Below are positions 54,453 to 64,000 of a DNA stretch of 64,000 nt, one piece after another. This DNA is from Dactylorhiza incarnata (taxonomy: Eukaryota > Streptophyta > Magnoliopsida > Asparagales > Orchidaceae), in NCBI GenBank assembly GCA_033032865.1, contig JAWHQI010000148.1, forward strand, positions 4,173,501 to 4,237,500. The letters run 5' to 3'. Position numbers and translations under genes: made by a program. The notes under the pieces were generated by a model that was given only the letters and a program-made list of their open reading frames with translations, was not told the origin of the DNA and did not search any database. How positions within the stretch are numbered: position 1 is the stretch's first letter; each line of letters opens with the position of its first letter.

Positions 54453-56725
54453 TGATTTATTTTGGGATTGCTTCTTGTTTCTTTGTTTTGGTTAACCTTT
54501 ATTTGACGAGATTAGATTTCGACGGGTGTTTCCAAAGAGTCTCGCAAGTACTTCTACTTTGAGAAATTAAACGTTATCCTATCGAAAGATAGAAGTAACA
54601 GACTTTTTCTGCTTTCGAAATATTGACGATTACACCTCGGCTATAACGCCGAATTCTATTGATTTTTAAAATAGAAAAGGAGAGTTTTGCACTAATTTGG
54701 TTTGAACAATTTTTGTTTAAATTTCAATCCGAACTAATCATATAATAAAGGCAAGTATACCTTATCGTGAGTAATACAGGATATTTTGTTTTAGAAAATA
54801 TCGAGGTCGTATATTTCCGCGGATCGTGTTGATTAACCTATTTTGAGGAACGAACTATTATTTTATTAGAATAAGTTTTTTAGTTGGGTTTTTAAAAGAA
54901 AACGATAATAAGCGTATAACTAGAGTTCTAAACGATGATAATAATAGCGCCCGATGTCGAATTACTTTGAGAAGAAAATAGTCTTTTTTAGAAGTAAAAG
55001 AGATGACTTTTTAAAAAATTAAAATGGCTTGGCCGTGGAGGTTCCATAATTATAAACGCTCCTCTCTCGAGGGTACGCCCACCTGAGATTATGAATTTTC
55101 GACCATCGAATCTTCTTAATACTCGCCTTATGTTGTGAACCCCGCTATTGGGTTTTTACATCCAATTTGGGAGACTTACCTCATCCTCTCCGTATGCACG
55201 AGCCTCTCGGCTAACTAGTGGACGGAGACGGAAATGAAAACCACACATCGATTATGTGGCTCCACTCAACGTTTTTCTCGGGTAAACCTTAAGCGTTAAT
55301 TATTTTAGAAAGAGATGTTTTATTTTTAGAAAAGCTATTTTTTGTGTCCCAATGCTCTTCGACATCGTGCGTTAAAGGAAATTAGCCGCTCATCGGAATG
55401 GAGACGGCACAATTAAGCAAATACATGTTTATTACTTAAGCGGATATAAGCGGATAAAAAAGGAGAAATAAAAAGACTTATATAAAAGCAGTAATAGCAT
55501 CCGTCCCAACCTTCTTAAACAAGCGCTAAAAATTTCTTAGCCTCTTATTCAAGATGGGGGTGGTATAGAAATGAAAAGACTTATAAAGGTGAAGAAATAA
55601 TATCCGTCCCAACCGACTTAAATAAGTGCTAAAGTAAATTAGCCTCTTATTCAAGATGGGGGTGGTATAAACATGAATATAAGGACTGAAATAAAGCTAA
55701 GTTACAAAAAAGAAAAATATTATCTCATATACGCACGCACTCTACTTGTAATAAAAAGACTAAATCGAAAGAAAGCGTTTAAACGAAAGCGATAAACTAT
55801 TTTTATGAAAGCAATAAACCTAAATTATGAAAGCAATAAACTAAGTTATGAAAGCAATAAAACTATTCTCATACACACACACACACTAACATAAATGAAA
55901 AAGAAGATGATCCAAATGAGAAAACAACATTTTATTTCTAAAAGGCGAAAATTACAAATGAACATAAACTTAATTGCATAAAGAAAACTCACAATCACTC
56001 AAAAGAACTCAAAAACACTAACAAGCACTCAGAATTTGGATTGGAAATGCTTCAGACGAGCCCCTCTATTTATAGGCAAATTTTTATTTTTACACGCCCT
56101 AGGTCACGGGGGTGACTTGGATGTCACGGCCGTGACTTAGGGCGTGACATTTGCGCGTGCTATAGGGGTCGCATCCACCGTCTTCTGGAAGTTCTGCGGT
56201 CAAACTTGGCTGCACACGGGCGTGACCCTGCAGTGTCATGGGCGTGACAGTGGGCGACAGTCTATCAGCAGCATGGGCGTGACTTTGGGGCTGACTTTGG
56301 GGATTCGTCGAACGCAGTTTGACTTTCATCGAACGTTGGGGATGGCGCTTTCGTCGAACGCAGCTTGTTGAACTTTCGTCGAACGCAATTCGACGTTCGT
56401 CGAACGCAGGGGCGGAGGGAGTTCGCCGAACGCAGCTTGTAGAACTTTCGTCGAACGCTGTTCGATGTTCTTCGAACGCATCTTGACTTTCGTCGAACGC
56501 AGATTACACGCCCTTGGGTCACGGGCGTGACATGTTGTCACGGGCGTGACTTGGGGCGTGACTTGACAAAAATTGCCAAAATCTGCAAAAACAAAAATAA
56601 AACTAAGTTAGTAAGGAAAATAATAAAACAAGCAATTTATTCATTAATTTACATAGAAAATTTACAATATTAATTAAAATTATACTAATAATCATACTAT
56701 AATACGTATATTTTATTACTTATCA
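54453..56725 (-). repeat. E 3' LTR (left, 2273 bp)
   Basis: TGATTTATTTTGGGATTGC...ATTACTTATCA. The first part matches 63651-63990. Contains a tandem pair of about 110 bp beginning ATCCGTCCCAACC (55500-55675) and the promoter/dyad block described separately. Confidence 0.9.
56067..56575 (-). promoter_or_regulatory. E LTR promoter: TATA box and two kinds of dyad
   Basis: Minus-strand TATAAATA at 56074-56067. Upstream are GTCACGG..CCGTGAC dyads (perfect GTCACGGCCGTGAC at 56123-56136; others at 56103, 56220-56285, 56518-56565), surrounding a block of TTCGTCGAACGCAG copies (56305-56505). The first dyad begins about 28 bases from the TATA box. Confidence 0.75.
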
Positions 56726-56745
56726 AATACCCCCATACTTAAGCT
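56726..56745 (-). other. E polypurine tract
   Basis: Minus strand GCTTAAGTATGGGGGTATT immediately before the LTR start TGATAAG. Confidence 0.85.
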
Positions 56746-58188
56746 TTTGCTATTCTAGAGCAAAAGTAAGAGAGATCTATACGGGATTAACATAAGTTCT
56801 AATTTTTAGCTATCATTTTATTTTAATCATAAGAGACTGAAAAATAAAAATTCAGAGTAATAAGAGTTAAGTCCTAAATTATGCAAATGATTTAAGTAGA
56901 AAGAAATGTCCTAGCCAAAAGAATTCTTAATTAACCAAGTAGCAAATAAAATTGCAATCATTAGTAAACGAGATTAGATCGAAATTATGATAACCTTTGT
57001 TTACAGAAATGTGAAGGAAATATGCAATTTACTAATTATGCTCTCAAAGGATTTTTTGAATTAAGTCCAGAAACAATAAATCGGCTAAGGGAAAGGGGGG
57101 GTAAAAAGCTATGGCAAAGAGAATAGTACTTAAATTAGGAGTGGTGGTTTGTATCTTTCCACCTTTCCTTTTTAGTTTTCTTTGGTGCTCACCGTGATAT
57201 ACGGGGGAAAACTGTTTGTTTTTTCTTTTGCTTTAATAACCCAATGCTTATGTTTACGGAACGAAATCTTATTCCTATTGACATAAGATCATTTAAAGTT
57301 TTTATTGGGTGCCTATGTTTACGGAACGCAGTCTTATTCCCATTGACATAGGATCTTTTTCTTCTTTTATTTTTCTTGTCATGCATACAAAGGGGTTTGT
57401 GAGAAAAAATTCTTAGAAATAATAAAAAAAAGGTTTGAGAGCAACCTTGGTAATTTGAAAGTTCCTAGATTCCTAGATACATAAAGTAGGGATAATTGGG
57501 GTCTAAAGCTGTTTTGCCAACATAATACACGTGTCTCTATTTTAGCTAGTAGAAGTAGTGTTTGATAACAAAGCCTCTATTTAAATTAAAAACACAAGAT
57601 ATTCTTTAAAACTTAACCCCGAACGTTTAAATCTATCGATCTTAGATAAACAAACAAATAGTAAAACAAGCGATTATGAAAATCCACAAACATATACTCT
57701 CGAAACTAAATGCTTTTAAGAATAAAAGTAAAGTAGGGTTTATTATTATTTTTTTTCAACTACTATATAGTTATATATTTTTTTTTTTTTGAACTGTTTT
57801 GGGGTCTTGCAATTTTTCTTTGATTTTGTTTTGTTTTTTTTAAGCTTATATTTACAAAAGTAAGCAAAATGCAGAATAAAATAGGAAAATAGTCTTTTTT
57901 TGTATAGTTTTGTTTTGTTTTTTTTTCTTAAATTTTTTGTTATAAAAACAGTAAAACACCCTCATACTTAAAACCCAACATTGTCTCCAATGTTGTAATG
58001 TAAGTATGAAGAAGAGAATATAAAAGTGCAATATATGCAAAAGGAAAGAGGGAGCAAAAAGGCTTCCCTGAATTAAAGCTAGCGGGGCCGTAAGAAATCC
58101 TGCAAAAATAGATAAAAAGCATAATAAAAATATTAGATAAATATGGGGTGCCTCCCACAAGCGCTTTGTTTACCGTCGCGTAGCTTGA
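56746..58188. other. E interior without genes
   Basis: AT-rich, with homopolymer T runs, no supportable ORF. At 57238-57352 two similar hairpin-like units lie in tandem: (C)CTATGTTTACGGAACG...TTGACATAAG/ACATAGG, arms TTATGT/ACATAA and CCTATGT/ACATAGG. Confidence 0.6.
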
Positions 58189-58608
58189 CTAAACTAAAGT
58201 ACCGGGATCATCGTTTGATAGGGAGTGCTGTAGTGAGGGATTAACGAGCAGAGTAACTTCGTCGTCTCCCACCCGAAGGAGGAGGAGACCATTACTGACA
58301 TCTATTAGCGCACGGGAGGTGGCGAGGAAGGGGCGACCGAGGATGATAGACACCTCAGCGTCTTCCTCGATGTCCAGGATGATGAAATACCGGGAAGACA
58401 AACTTGTCTACCTAAACCAGAATGTCCTCCACTACCCCTATAGGGTACTTTATCGAGTTATCCATAAGCTGGATACTCATCTTTGTCGGGCTTGGGACGC
58501 CCAAGTCGAGTTGTTTAAAAAGAGAAAAAGGCATCAGATTGATGCTGGCGCCCAAGTCTGCTAGAGCATACTTCAATAACATATTGTCGAAGAGGCACGG
58601 GATGGAGA
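58189..58608 (-). pseudogene. E aspartic protease remnant
   Basis: From 58608 down: ALADLGASINLMPFSLF with the Athila-type D-x-G-A-S active site, SIKYPIGVVEDILV then a stop and frame change, then FIILDIEEDAEVSIILGRPFLATSRALIDV (flap/second loop), ending at 58189. Gag upstream was separated from it by the F insertion. Confidence 0.8.
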
Positions 58609-60419
58609 TGTAAGACCCCCCCCCCCCCCCCCCCCTCCGGAAGACAAAACACGGCCGAGGGAAGTCTTATGCCCAGGACAGCCGCCTTGCCGAAGCGCCA
58701 GCGCACGGGCTAGCCTCCTCCACAAGACGCCTATCCTGCCGGCTAACAAATATCATCAATGCCAACCCATCATCTAATATACAACAAGAAGCCACCAGAT
58801 ATATATATCCGCATAAGTACAGTCCAAATACACACCAAACGAGTGTATAATATCAGAGTAACAAAAGGAAAGGCCCCAAGGGCTACAACAAAACTCGCTC
58901 ACATCTGTCACTGACGGCTGCGATGGTATCGTAGTATCCTGCCCTGTCGTCCCGGCCGGACTATCCGTCCCCAGCGCCGTGCGCTGCTGCTCCAGGTTGC
59001 GCTGCCGCGCCAGGATGCGCTCCTAAAAAGGGGACGTAGCAACCGTTAGTCATAAAGACTAAGTGGCTTCACATCCGCTCCCCCGGCGACTCCAAGGCAC
59101 CGGGCGGAAAGGAAGAAAAGGAGCTGCAATATTAGCAATAATAAACAAGCAGGTGACAGGTAATAGTTGTTCATATGTGTCGGTTGTTTAAGTGCCCACG
59201 CACTTTCCATAGCACTATCTAATATGTTCGTAAGCATAAAAGTAGCAGTGGTTATATATATTTGCAAGTATAAGTAGCACAGACATAAGCAGAATATTAG
59301 AGAACTGAATTGAACTTAACTTATAAGGATGCCCATACAAGCTTATAAGTCAAGGGTCTGCGTATAAAGGTAACTCATCATATAAGGATGCCCATACAAG
59401 TTTATATGATGAGGTTCCAATGCGGTGCAATGCAATGATTATGATATGAATGCGGTGCAATGCAATGATTATGATATGAGGACTGACTCATGCACGATTG
59501 CTATGTCGACATAGACATTTAGTTCCCACTTTTCGAGGGTAGCTAACCACTCAGGCGCCCCCCGTCGTGGCCAGACGGTGGCAGTGGCACGGGCTTCACC
59601 ACTACTAGGAGGGTATGAACACTACCGGTCCTAGGCCTATGTACGCCTCGACGCTCTTGCTCATAGCGGAGTCCCTGCGTACTACCCGCATTCATGCGGG
59701 GTCTTCAAGACGTGGAGGGGATCTATTGGGTAGATGGACACCAAGACATTCCAACCCAACCGGTCTGAGTCTAACCGCCGGCTTCTGTCGGTGTCACGAC
59801 TAGCGAGCCCGTAGACCCGCCACAACTTATCCTCCCACGAGGATCTATACTCCATGCGCAATTATGTTTACCTATGTAGTTTGAACACACCATGCGTGCT
59901 ATCGAGCACCAAGGACTCGCTCCATGAGCCTTACCACCTTCCGCCTCGCGCGGCAACAATCGATGCTAATTAGCATCCAAGGCCCCCAATAACTGGGTCC
60001 TTTCCTTTTTACCACCGGCTATAACTATAACTTGTGACCCGCACTAAGTTAACCGTGCCGCCCGTTCGAAGTTGATTACTCGTGTGTAGTGGTGTGCGTA
60101 TAACATGGACATTATTAAACCAACTCATAGGACTGTGGACTACTTGCGCACATGAGGGCATAACATATTATTTAACTATGGAATCTATTCAAGCCAAGCT
60201 ACTGGACTCCCACCATTGGTCATAATTAATTAACAATCCTATACAGAGGATTATTTATCATCTTATGCAAGTTATGATTAACCATTCCTATAACAGGAAA
60301 ACTATTCTCAATTCTCAAACCTTTAATGACATATATATATGTGTACATATAATTTGAAATCCATAACAGGAACTATATATATATATACAAGGCAAGGCCA
60401 CCTTCTTCATCCTTGTTGA

Positions 60420-60459
<40 letters not shown>

Positions 60460-61691
60460 GAAATCCCATTTACAGGGAATTAATCATCGTCTTCCCAAAT
60501 GGAATTTAGGGCAAAACACCTTCTCTACTCCCATGCTCCCTCACAAGGCCACCACGTCTCACGAAACCAACGTCCCACGTTCGTATTGAAGCGGGGAGTC
60601 GATTGGGGCATTTTCGCGGCGAACGACGCCCTACGGCGAAAACCCTAACGCGGCCTCAACCTACAGAACTTCATTTCGCTCCCAAATCGACTCAATTGAG
60701 TTCGATATCTCGCCTAGGGGGTCTAAGATACTAGCACCAAGGGAGAGGGGTCGGAAGTGACCTGAATCCGGTCCGACGATCGCGGCGGCATGACGGCGCT
60801 TGGACGAACTCAACTCTTCCCAAGCTAGCTCTTCTTCCAACGGACGCACGAGCTTCTCCACGAATTTTCTTGGCCAAAACCCTAAGCGGGGTGGGGGAGA
60901 GGTGGAGACAGAGAATGAGAAAGAGAGGGAGGAAGATGGAGTTCTGGAAGAAGACGATGAAGAAGAATAAGAGAAAATGAGATGGCTCGGCCCCTTTCTT
61001 TTTGGTTTGCATTAATAGGTCTTGGGACTCCAAACACAAGTGTCATCTCCTTATTGGACTCTATTCCACTGGCTCCCCAAAGATAAAATAAACAAAGAGC
61101 AGCCAGGCTCTTTTCTTTTTCTCTCGGGAATGATAAGCCCTCCCGTTCGACGTTCGTCGAACGGGAGCAGCTCCCCGTTCGTCGAACGACGAACGGGAGC
61201 TGCTCCTTAGCTGAGCGCTCCCCGTTCGACGTTCGTCGAACGGGAGCAGCTCCCCGTTCGTCGAACGACGAACGGGAGCTTCTCCTTAGCTGAGCGCTCC
61301 CCGTTCGACGTTCGTCGAACGGGAGCAGCTCCCCGTTCGACGTTCGTCGAACGGGAGCAGCTCCCCGTTCGTCGAACGACGAACGGGAGCCCTTTTTGCT
61401 GAACGCTCCCCGTTCGACATTCGTCGAACGGGAGCGCTCCCCGTTCGTCGATAGACGAACGGGAGCCCTTTTTGATGAGCGCTCCCCGTTCGTCGATCGA
61501 CGAACGGGAGCCCTTTTTGCTGAACGCTCCCCGTTCGACATTCGTCGAACGGGAGCGCTCCCCGTTCGTCGAGCGACGAACGGGAGCAGCTTGCGTTCGA
61601 CGAATTCGACGAATTCGTCGAACGGAAGCTGCTAGCCGAGAATTTTAATCAGCAACAACAATATCTGCTCCTCCAGGATTGGGATGTTACA
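58609..61691 (-). mobile_element. F: solo LTR, 3.08 kb, probably Ty3/gypsy
   Basis: Plus-strand ends TGTAAGACCCCCC and GGGATGTTACA with perfect GGAGA duplications (58604-58608, 61692-61696). No gag-pol. Ends resemble G1 (TGTAACA). The strand is inferred from the TGTAACATCCC start at 61691 and the array near it. Contains small tandem repeats (59330-59410; 59423-59480, a 27-bp unit twice), (TA)n at 60422-60456, and a C homopolymer at 58616-58634. Confidence 0.85.
61138..61625 (-). repeat. F hairpin array (CCCGTTCGACG / CGTCGAACGGG)
   Basis: About ten hairpin units in 490 bp: arms CCCGTTCGACG and CGTCGAACGGG with a two-base centre, alternating with CCCGTTCGTCG/CGACGAACGGG, joined by GAGCAGCT or TTAGCTGAGCGCT. 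Arms of 11 bp or more make this the strongest potential secondary structure of the window. A TATA-like TATTAATG lies about 120 bases downstream on the minus strand (61018-61011). Confidence 0.88.
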
Positions 61692-61696
61692 GGAGA

Positions 61697-63460
61697 ACCG
61701 TCCCGAGTCATTCAATTTTGGCGGCAATTTGTTAAGGAAAACAGGCGAGCAGTCTGCGTTAAGGGAAACGCGCGAAACATCGTCGAGTTTCTTTTTGTCA
61801 GAAAGCAACCCTTTAAGATATTTCGTGTATTTTGGCATTTGAGAGAGTGCCTCACAGAAGGGAACGTTTATTAAAATTTGTTTAAAAATGTGTAAGAATT
61901 TTCCATATTGCTCGTCCTTCCGCTCCGTGTTTATTTTTGAGGGATAAGGGAGAGACGAGCAAGAAACGTTCGGCACGATCGGAAGACTCGGTAATTTATC
62001 TATCGAAGGAGAGGGTCTAGGGGTCGGTGTCAAAACATGTACCTTAGGTTCGACCCGTTTTGGGGAGGTTACCTCCTTGCCACTGCGAAGATTTATGGCG
62101 TTGGCAGTTTCTCGGGGGTTTGGCTCCGTGTTCCCTGGCAGAGCTCCATATGGCCGCTCGGAGACCATCTTTGCCAGCTGTCCCACCTGATTTTCCAAGT
62201 TTTTAATCGATCCGGTAATATTCCGGATATTTGACTCGGTGGACGCAACGTATTTAGCAAAAATATCGTCGAGCGGAGAAGGTTTTGGAGGTGGAGGCTG
62301 AAATTCATTCCGAAATCCATGCGGAAATCCTTGCGGATTTACAATTGGGGGCCTCTGAGCATTATTAGGATTGCTCCAGGAAAAATTTGGGTGGTTCCTC
62401 CAACCCGGATTATAATTATTACTATACGGATTGTTATTAGGGTTGAAGGGGGGCCTAACTGGGTTGCCAAGGTAATCAACGGTTTCTTCGACAAAAGTAT
62501 TATTATTATTAGTATTAGGAGCCCAAGCGGGAGTGGAGGAGGAAGCAGTCATTTCCGCCACTTGCTTACTTAGCCGCTCCACTTGCGAGGCTAGGTGAGC
62601 AGTGGTATCCACTTCATAAATCCCGGCCGGTTTGTAGGGCGAGATCTAGGCGCATTCCATTGATAGGCGTTCATGGCCATTTCCTCGAACAAAGCTTGGG
62701 CGGCCTCCGAGGTTTTGTTGTTTAACGTTCCCCCGGCGGCCGCATCGATCATCTGTCACGTGGAAAAATTTAGGCCATTATACAACGTCTGGACCTGTAG
62801 CCAGGACGGCAGCGCATGATGAGGACATCTACGCAGGAACTCTTTAAAACGCTCTCAAATCTCATAAAGAGACTCAGAATCGTATTGAATGAAAGAGGCG
62901 ATATCGGTACGTAACTTAGCGGTTTTTGACGGGGGAAAATATTTAGTTAAAAAGTGTTCCGTCAATTGGGCCCACGTGGTTATGGATCCTCTGGGAAGAG
63001 AAGTTAACCATGCTTTTGCCTTCGTCCGCAGCGAAAATAGAAATAAGCGCAAACGAATGGCGTCGTCAGTAACGCCATTAATTTTGAAAGTATCGCATAT
63101 TTCTAAAAAGTTAGAAAGATGTAAGTTTGGATCCTCATTTGGCAAACCGTCAAATTAGACTGACTGTTGTACCATTTGAATGATGCTAGATTTTATTTCA
63201 AAATTATTATTAGCCACTGTTGGGCGCGTTATGCTCGATCCGGTATCTTCCAGATTTGGAATGGCATAATATGCCATGGTCCGTGGCGGGGCCACATCTG
63301 GAATTTGATCGGACATAGGTTCAGTGTAAGTATCTCCGACAGACTCTTCGGGAAATTCGAGTAAATTTTGATCGCGAAGTCGGAGGCGCTCGTGAAGAGT
63401 GCGCTCGATTTCGGGGTCAAAAGGAATATTCGAATCGTCCGAGGAGTTTCCTCGGGTCAT
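61697..63460 (-). pseudogene. E gag (Athila type), broken
   Basis: ATG 63460 (MTRGNSSDDS); stop at about 63154 (Gln codon to TAG/TAA type change); next open part 63145-62855 has the gag core ([52 protein letters not shown]), typical of Athila gag. A stop after SLYEI and a frame change lead to 62612-61697 (SQVERLSKQVAEM, NNN-rich, NQVGQLAKMVSERPYGALPGNTEPNPRE). Cut at 61696 by F. Confidence 0.85.
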
Positions 63461-63627
63461 ATACTAATAATAAAAATGATATATTTTGTTTTTTGTAATA
63501 ATAAATTTTTTGTTATATATATATATATATATTTTGTAGATATATATATATTATTTTTTTTATACTTTTAATATATATGATAAAAGTAATAGTAATTCCT
63601 TGTTTCAATAACAACACTAACTGTCCC

Positions 63628-63650
63628 CGACAACAGCGCCAAAAACTTGG
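63628..63650 (-). other. E primer-binding site
   Basis: Minus strand after the LTR end: CCAAGTTTTTGGCGCTGTTG then TCGGGGAC. Same type as D, consistent with Athila/Tat elements. Confidence 0.88.
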
Positions 63651-64000
63651 TGATTTATTTCGGGATTGCTTCTTGTTTCTTTGTTTTGGTTAACCTTTAT
63701 TTGACGAGATTAGATTTCGACGGGTGTTTCCAAAGAGTCTCGCAAGTACTTCTACTTTGAGAAATTAAACGTTATCCTATCGAAAGATAGAAGTAACGGT
63801 CTTTTTTTGCTTTCGAAATATTGACGATTACGCCTCGGCTATAACGCCGAATTCTATTGATTTTTAAAATAGAAAAGGAGAGTTTTGCTCTAATTTGGTT
63901 TGAACCATTTTTGTTTAAATTTCAATCTGAACTAATCTGAATTAATCATATTATAATATTTCAATCTGAACTAATCATATAATTTTTATTTAAATTACCT
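63651..64000 (-). repeat. E 5' LTR (right), inner 350 bp
   Basis: TGATTTATTTCGGGATTGC... matches the left LTR start with a few substitutions, then a local duplication of TTTCAATCTGAACTAATC at 63919 and 63959. The remainder with promoter is outside the window. Confidence 0.9.

Larger units (their letters stand above)
54453..64000 (-). mobile_element. E: Athila-like element lacking RT and integrase
   Basis: Left LTR 54453-56725, polypurine tract 56726-56745, gag and protease remnants on the minus strand, primer site 63628-63650, and the start of the right LTR 63651-64000. Between the protease (58189) and the polypurine tract there is only 1.4 kb without coding sequence, so RT, RNase H and integrase are absent. 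F is inserted in it. Confidence 0.88.

Noticed and set aside
60422..60456. (TA)n tract as a regulatory element
   Set aside because: Simple microsatellite in an LTR with no adjoining signal; similar AT runs occur at 31600 and 63516.
60882..61541. 219-codon minus-strand frame rich in NGERS and RRT repeats
   Set aside because: It is the translation of the F hairpin array; the repeats lack stops by composition.
61138..61625. Regularly spaced palindromic repeats resembling a CRISPR array
   Set aside because: The linkers are not unique spacers, there are no cas genes, and the context is plant LTR retrotransposons.
1..64000. Host genes, tRNA, rRNA or pararetrovirus genes
   Set aside because: Every recognisable coding segment belongs to an LTR retrotransposon; no cloverleaf or rRNA sequence was recognised.

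Overview
The window is plant nuclear DNA made almost entirely of nested LTR retrotransposons. I found no host protein gene, rRNA or tRNA gene. Evidence for a flowering plant, probably a eudicot: both Ty1/copia and Ty3/gypsy polyproteins, initiator-Met-type primer sites (TGGTATCAG) in the copia and chromovirus-type elements, TTTTTGGCGCTGTTG primer sites in two Athila-like elements, 5-bp target duplications and AT-rich sequence. The species cannot be named from the sequence.

Element names used below (mine): S3 (copia, minus strand, oldest scaffold, 46732-53602 plus its displaced tail 6324-7247); G1 (Ty3/gypsy, minus, 1-6323) sits in the S3 tail; T1 (Sirevirus-like copia, plus, 7248-46731) is also inserted in the S3 tail; A (copia, minus, 10880-41007) is inserted in T1 exactly at the gag/pol junction; D (non-autonomous Athila-like, minus, 11216-17203) is inserted in the left LTR of A; T2 (second copy of T, plus, about 17305-24873) replaces the distal pol of A; S1 (Sirevirus-like copia, minus, 28506-39584, best preserved) is inserted in the leader of A; A' (solo LTR of the A family, 49162-50218) is inserted in S3 pol; H (LTR fragment, 53603-54452) interrupts S3 gag; E (Athila-like, minus, 54453 to beyond the window) is inserted in H; F (solo LTR, 58609-61691) is inserted in E. 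Most boundaries are supported by TG...CA ends, primer site or polypurine tract, and matching 5-bp target duplications. Nesting reaches four levels.

Most coding regions are decayed by stops and frameshifts. S1 is the exception: its two LTRs have the same length, its gag is open, its pol carries one frameshift, and it has an intact 371-codon antisense ORF between pol and the 3' LTR. That ORF has its own TATA box and candidate intron.

The most interesting signal crosses families. Almost every LTR family here, copia and gypsy alike, carries an array of short CpG-containing dyads, often different in sequence from family to family, in U3 just upstream of the TATA box. In the Sirevirus-like elements the same family-specific dyad recurs in the LTR, in the distal gag ORF, and after pol beside a second TATA box. 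In S1 the dyad-TATA module of the LTR promoter is repeated almost exactly at the promoter of the antisense gene. I infer a cis-motif system of the retrotransposons (activator, anti-silencing or packaging sites), possibly read by a self-encoded protein.
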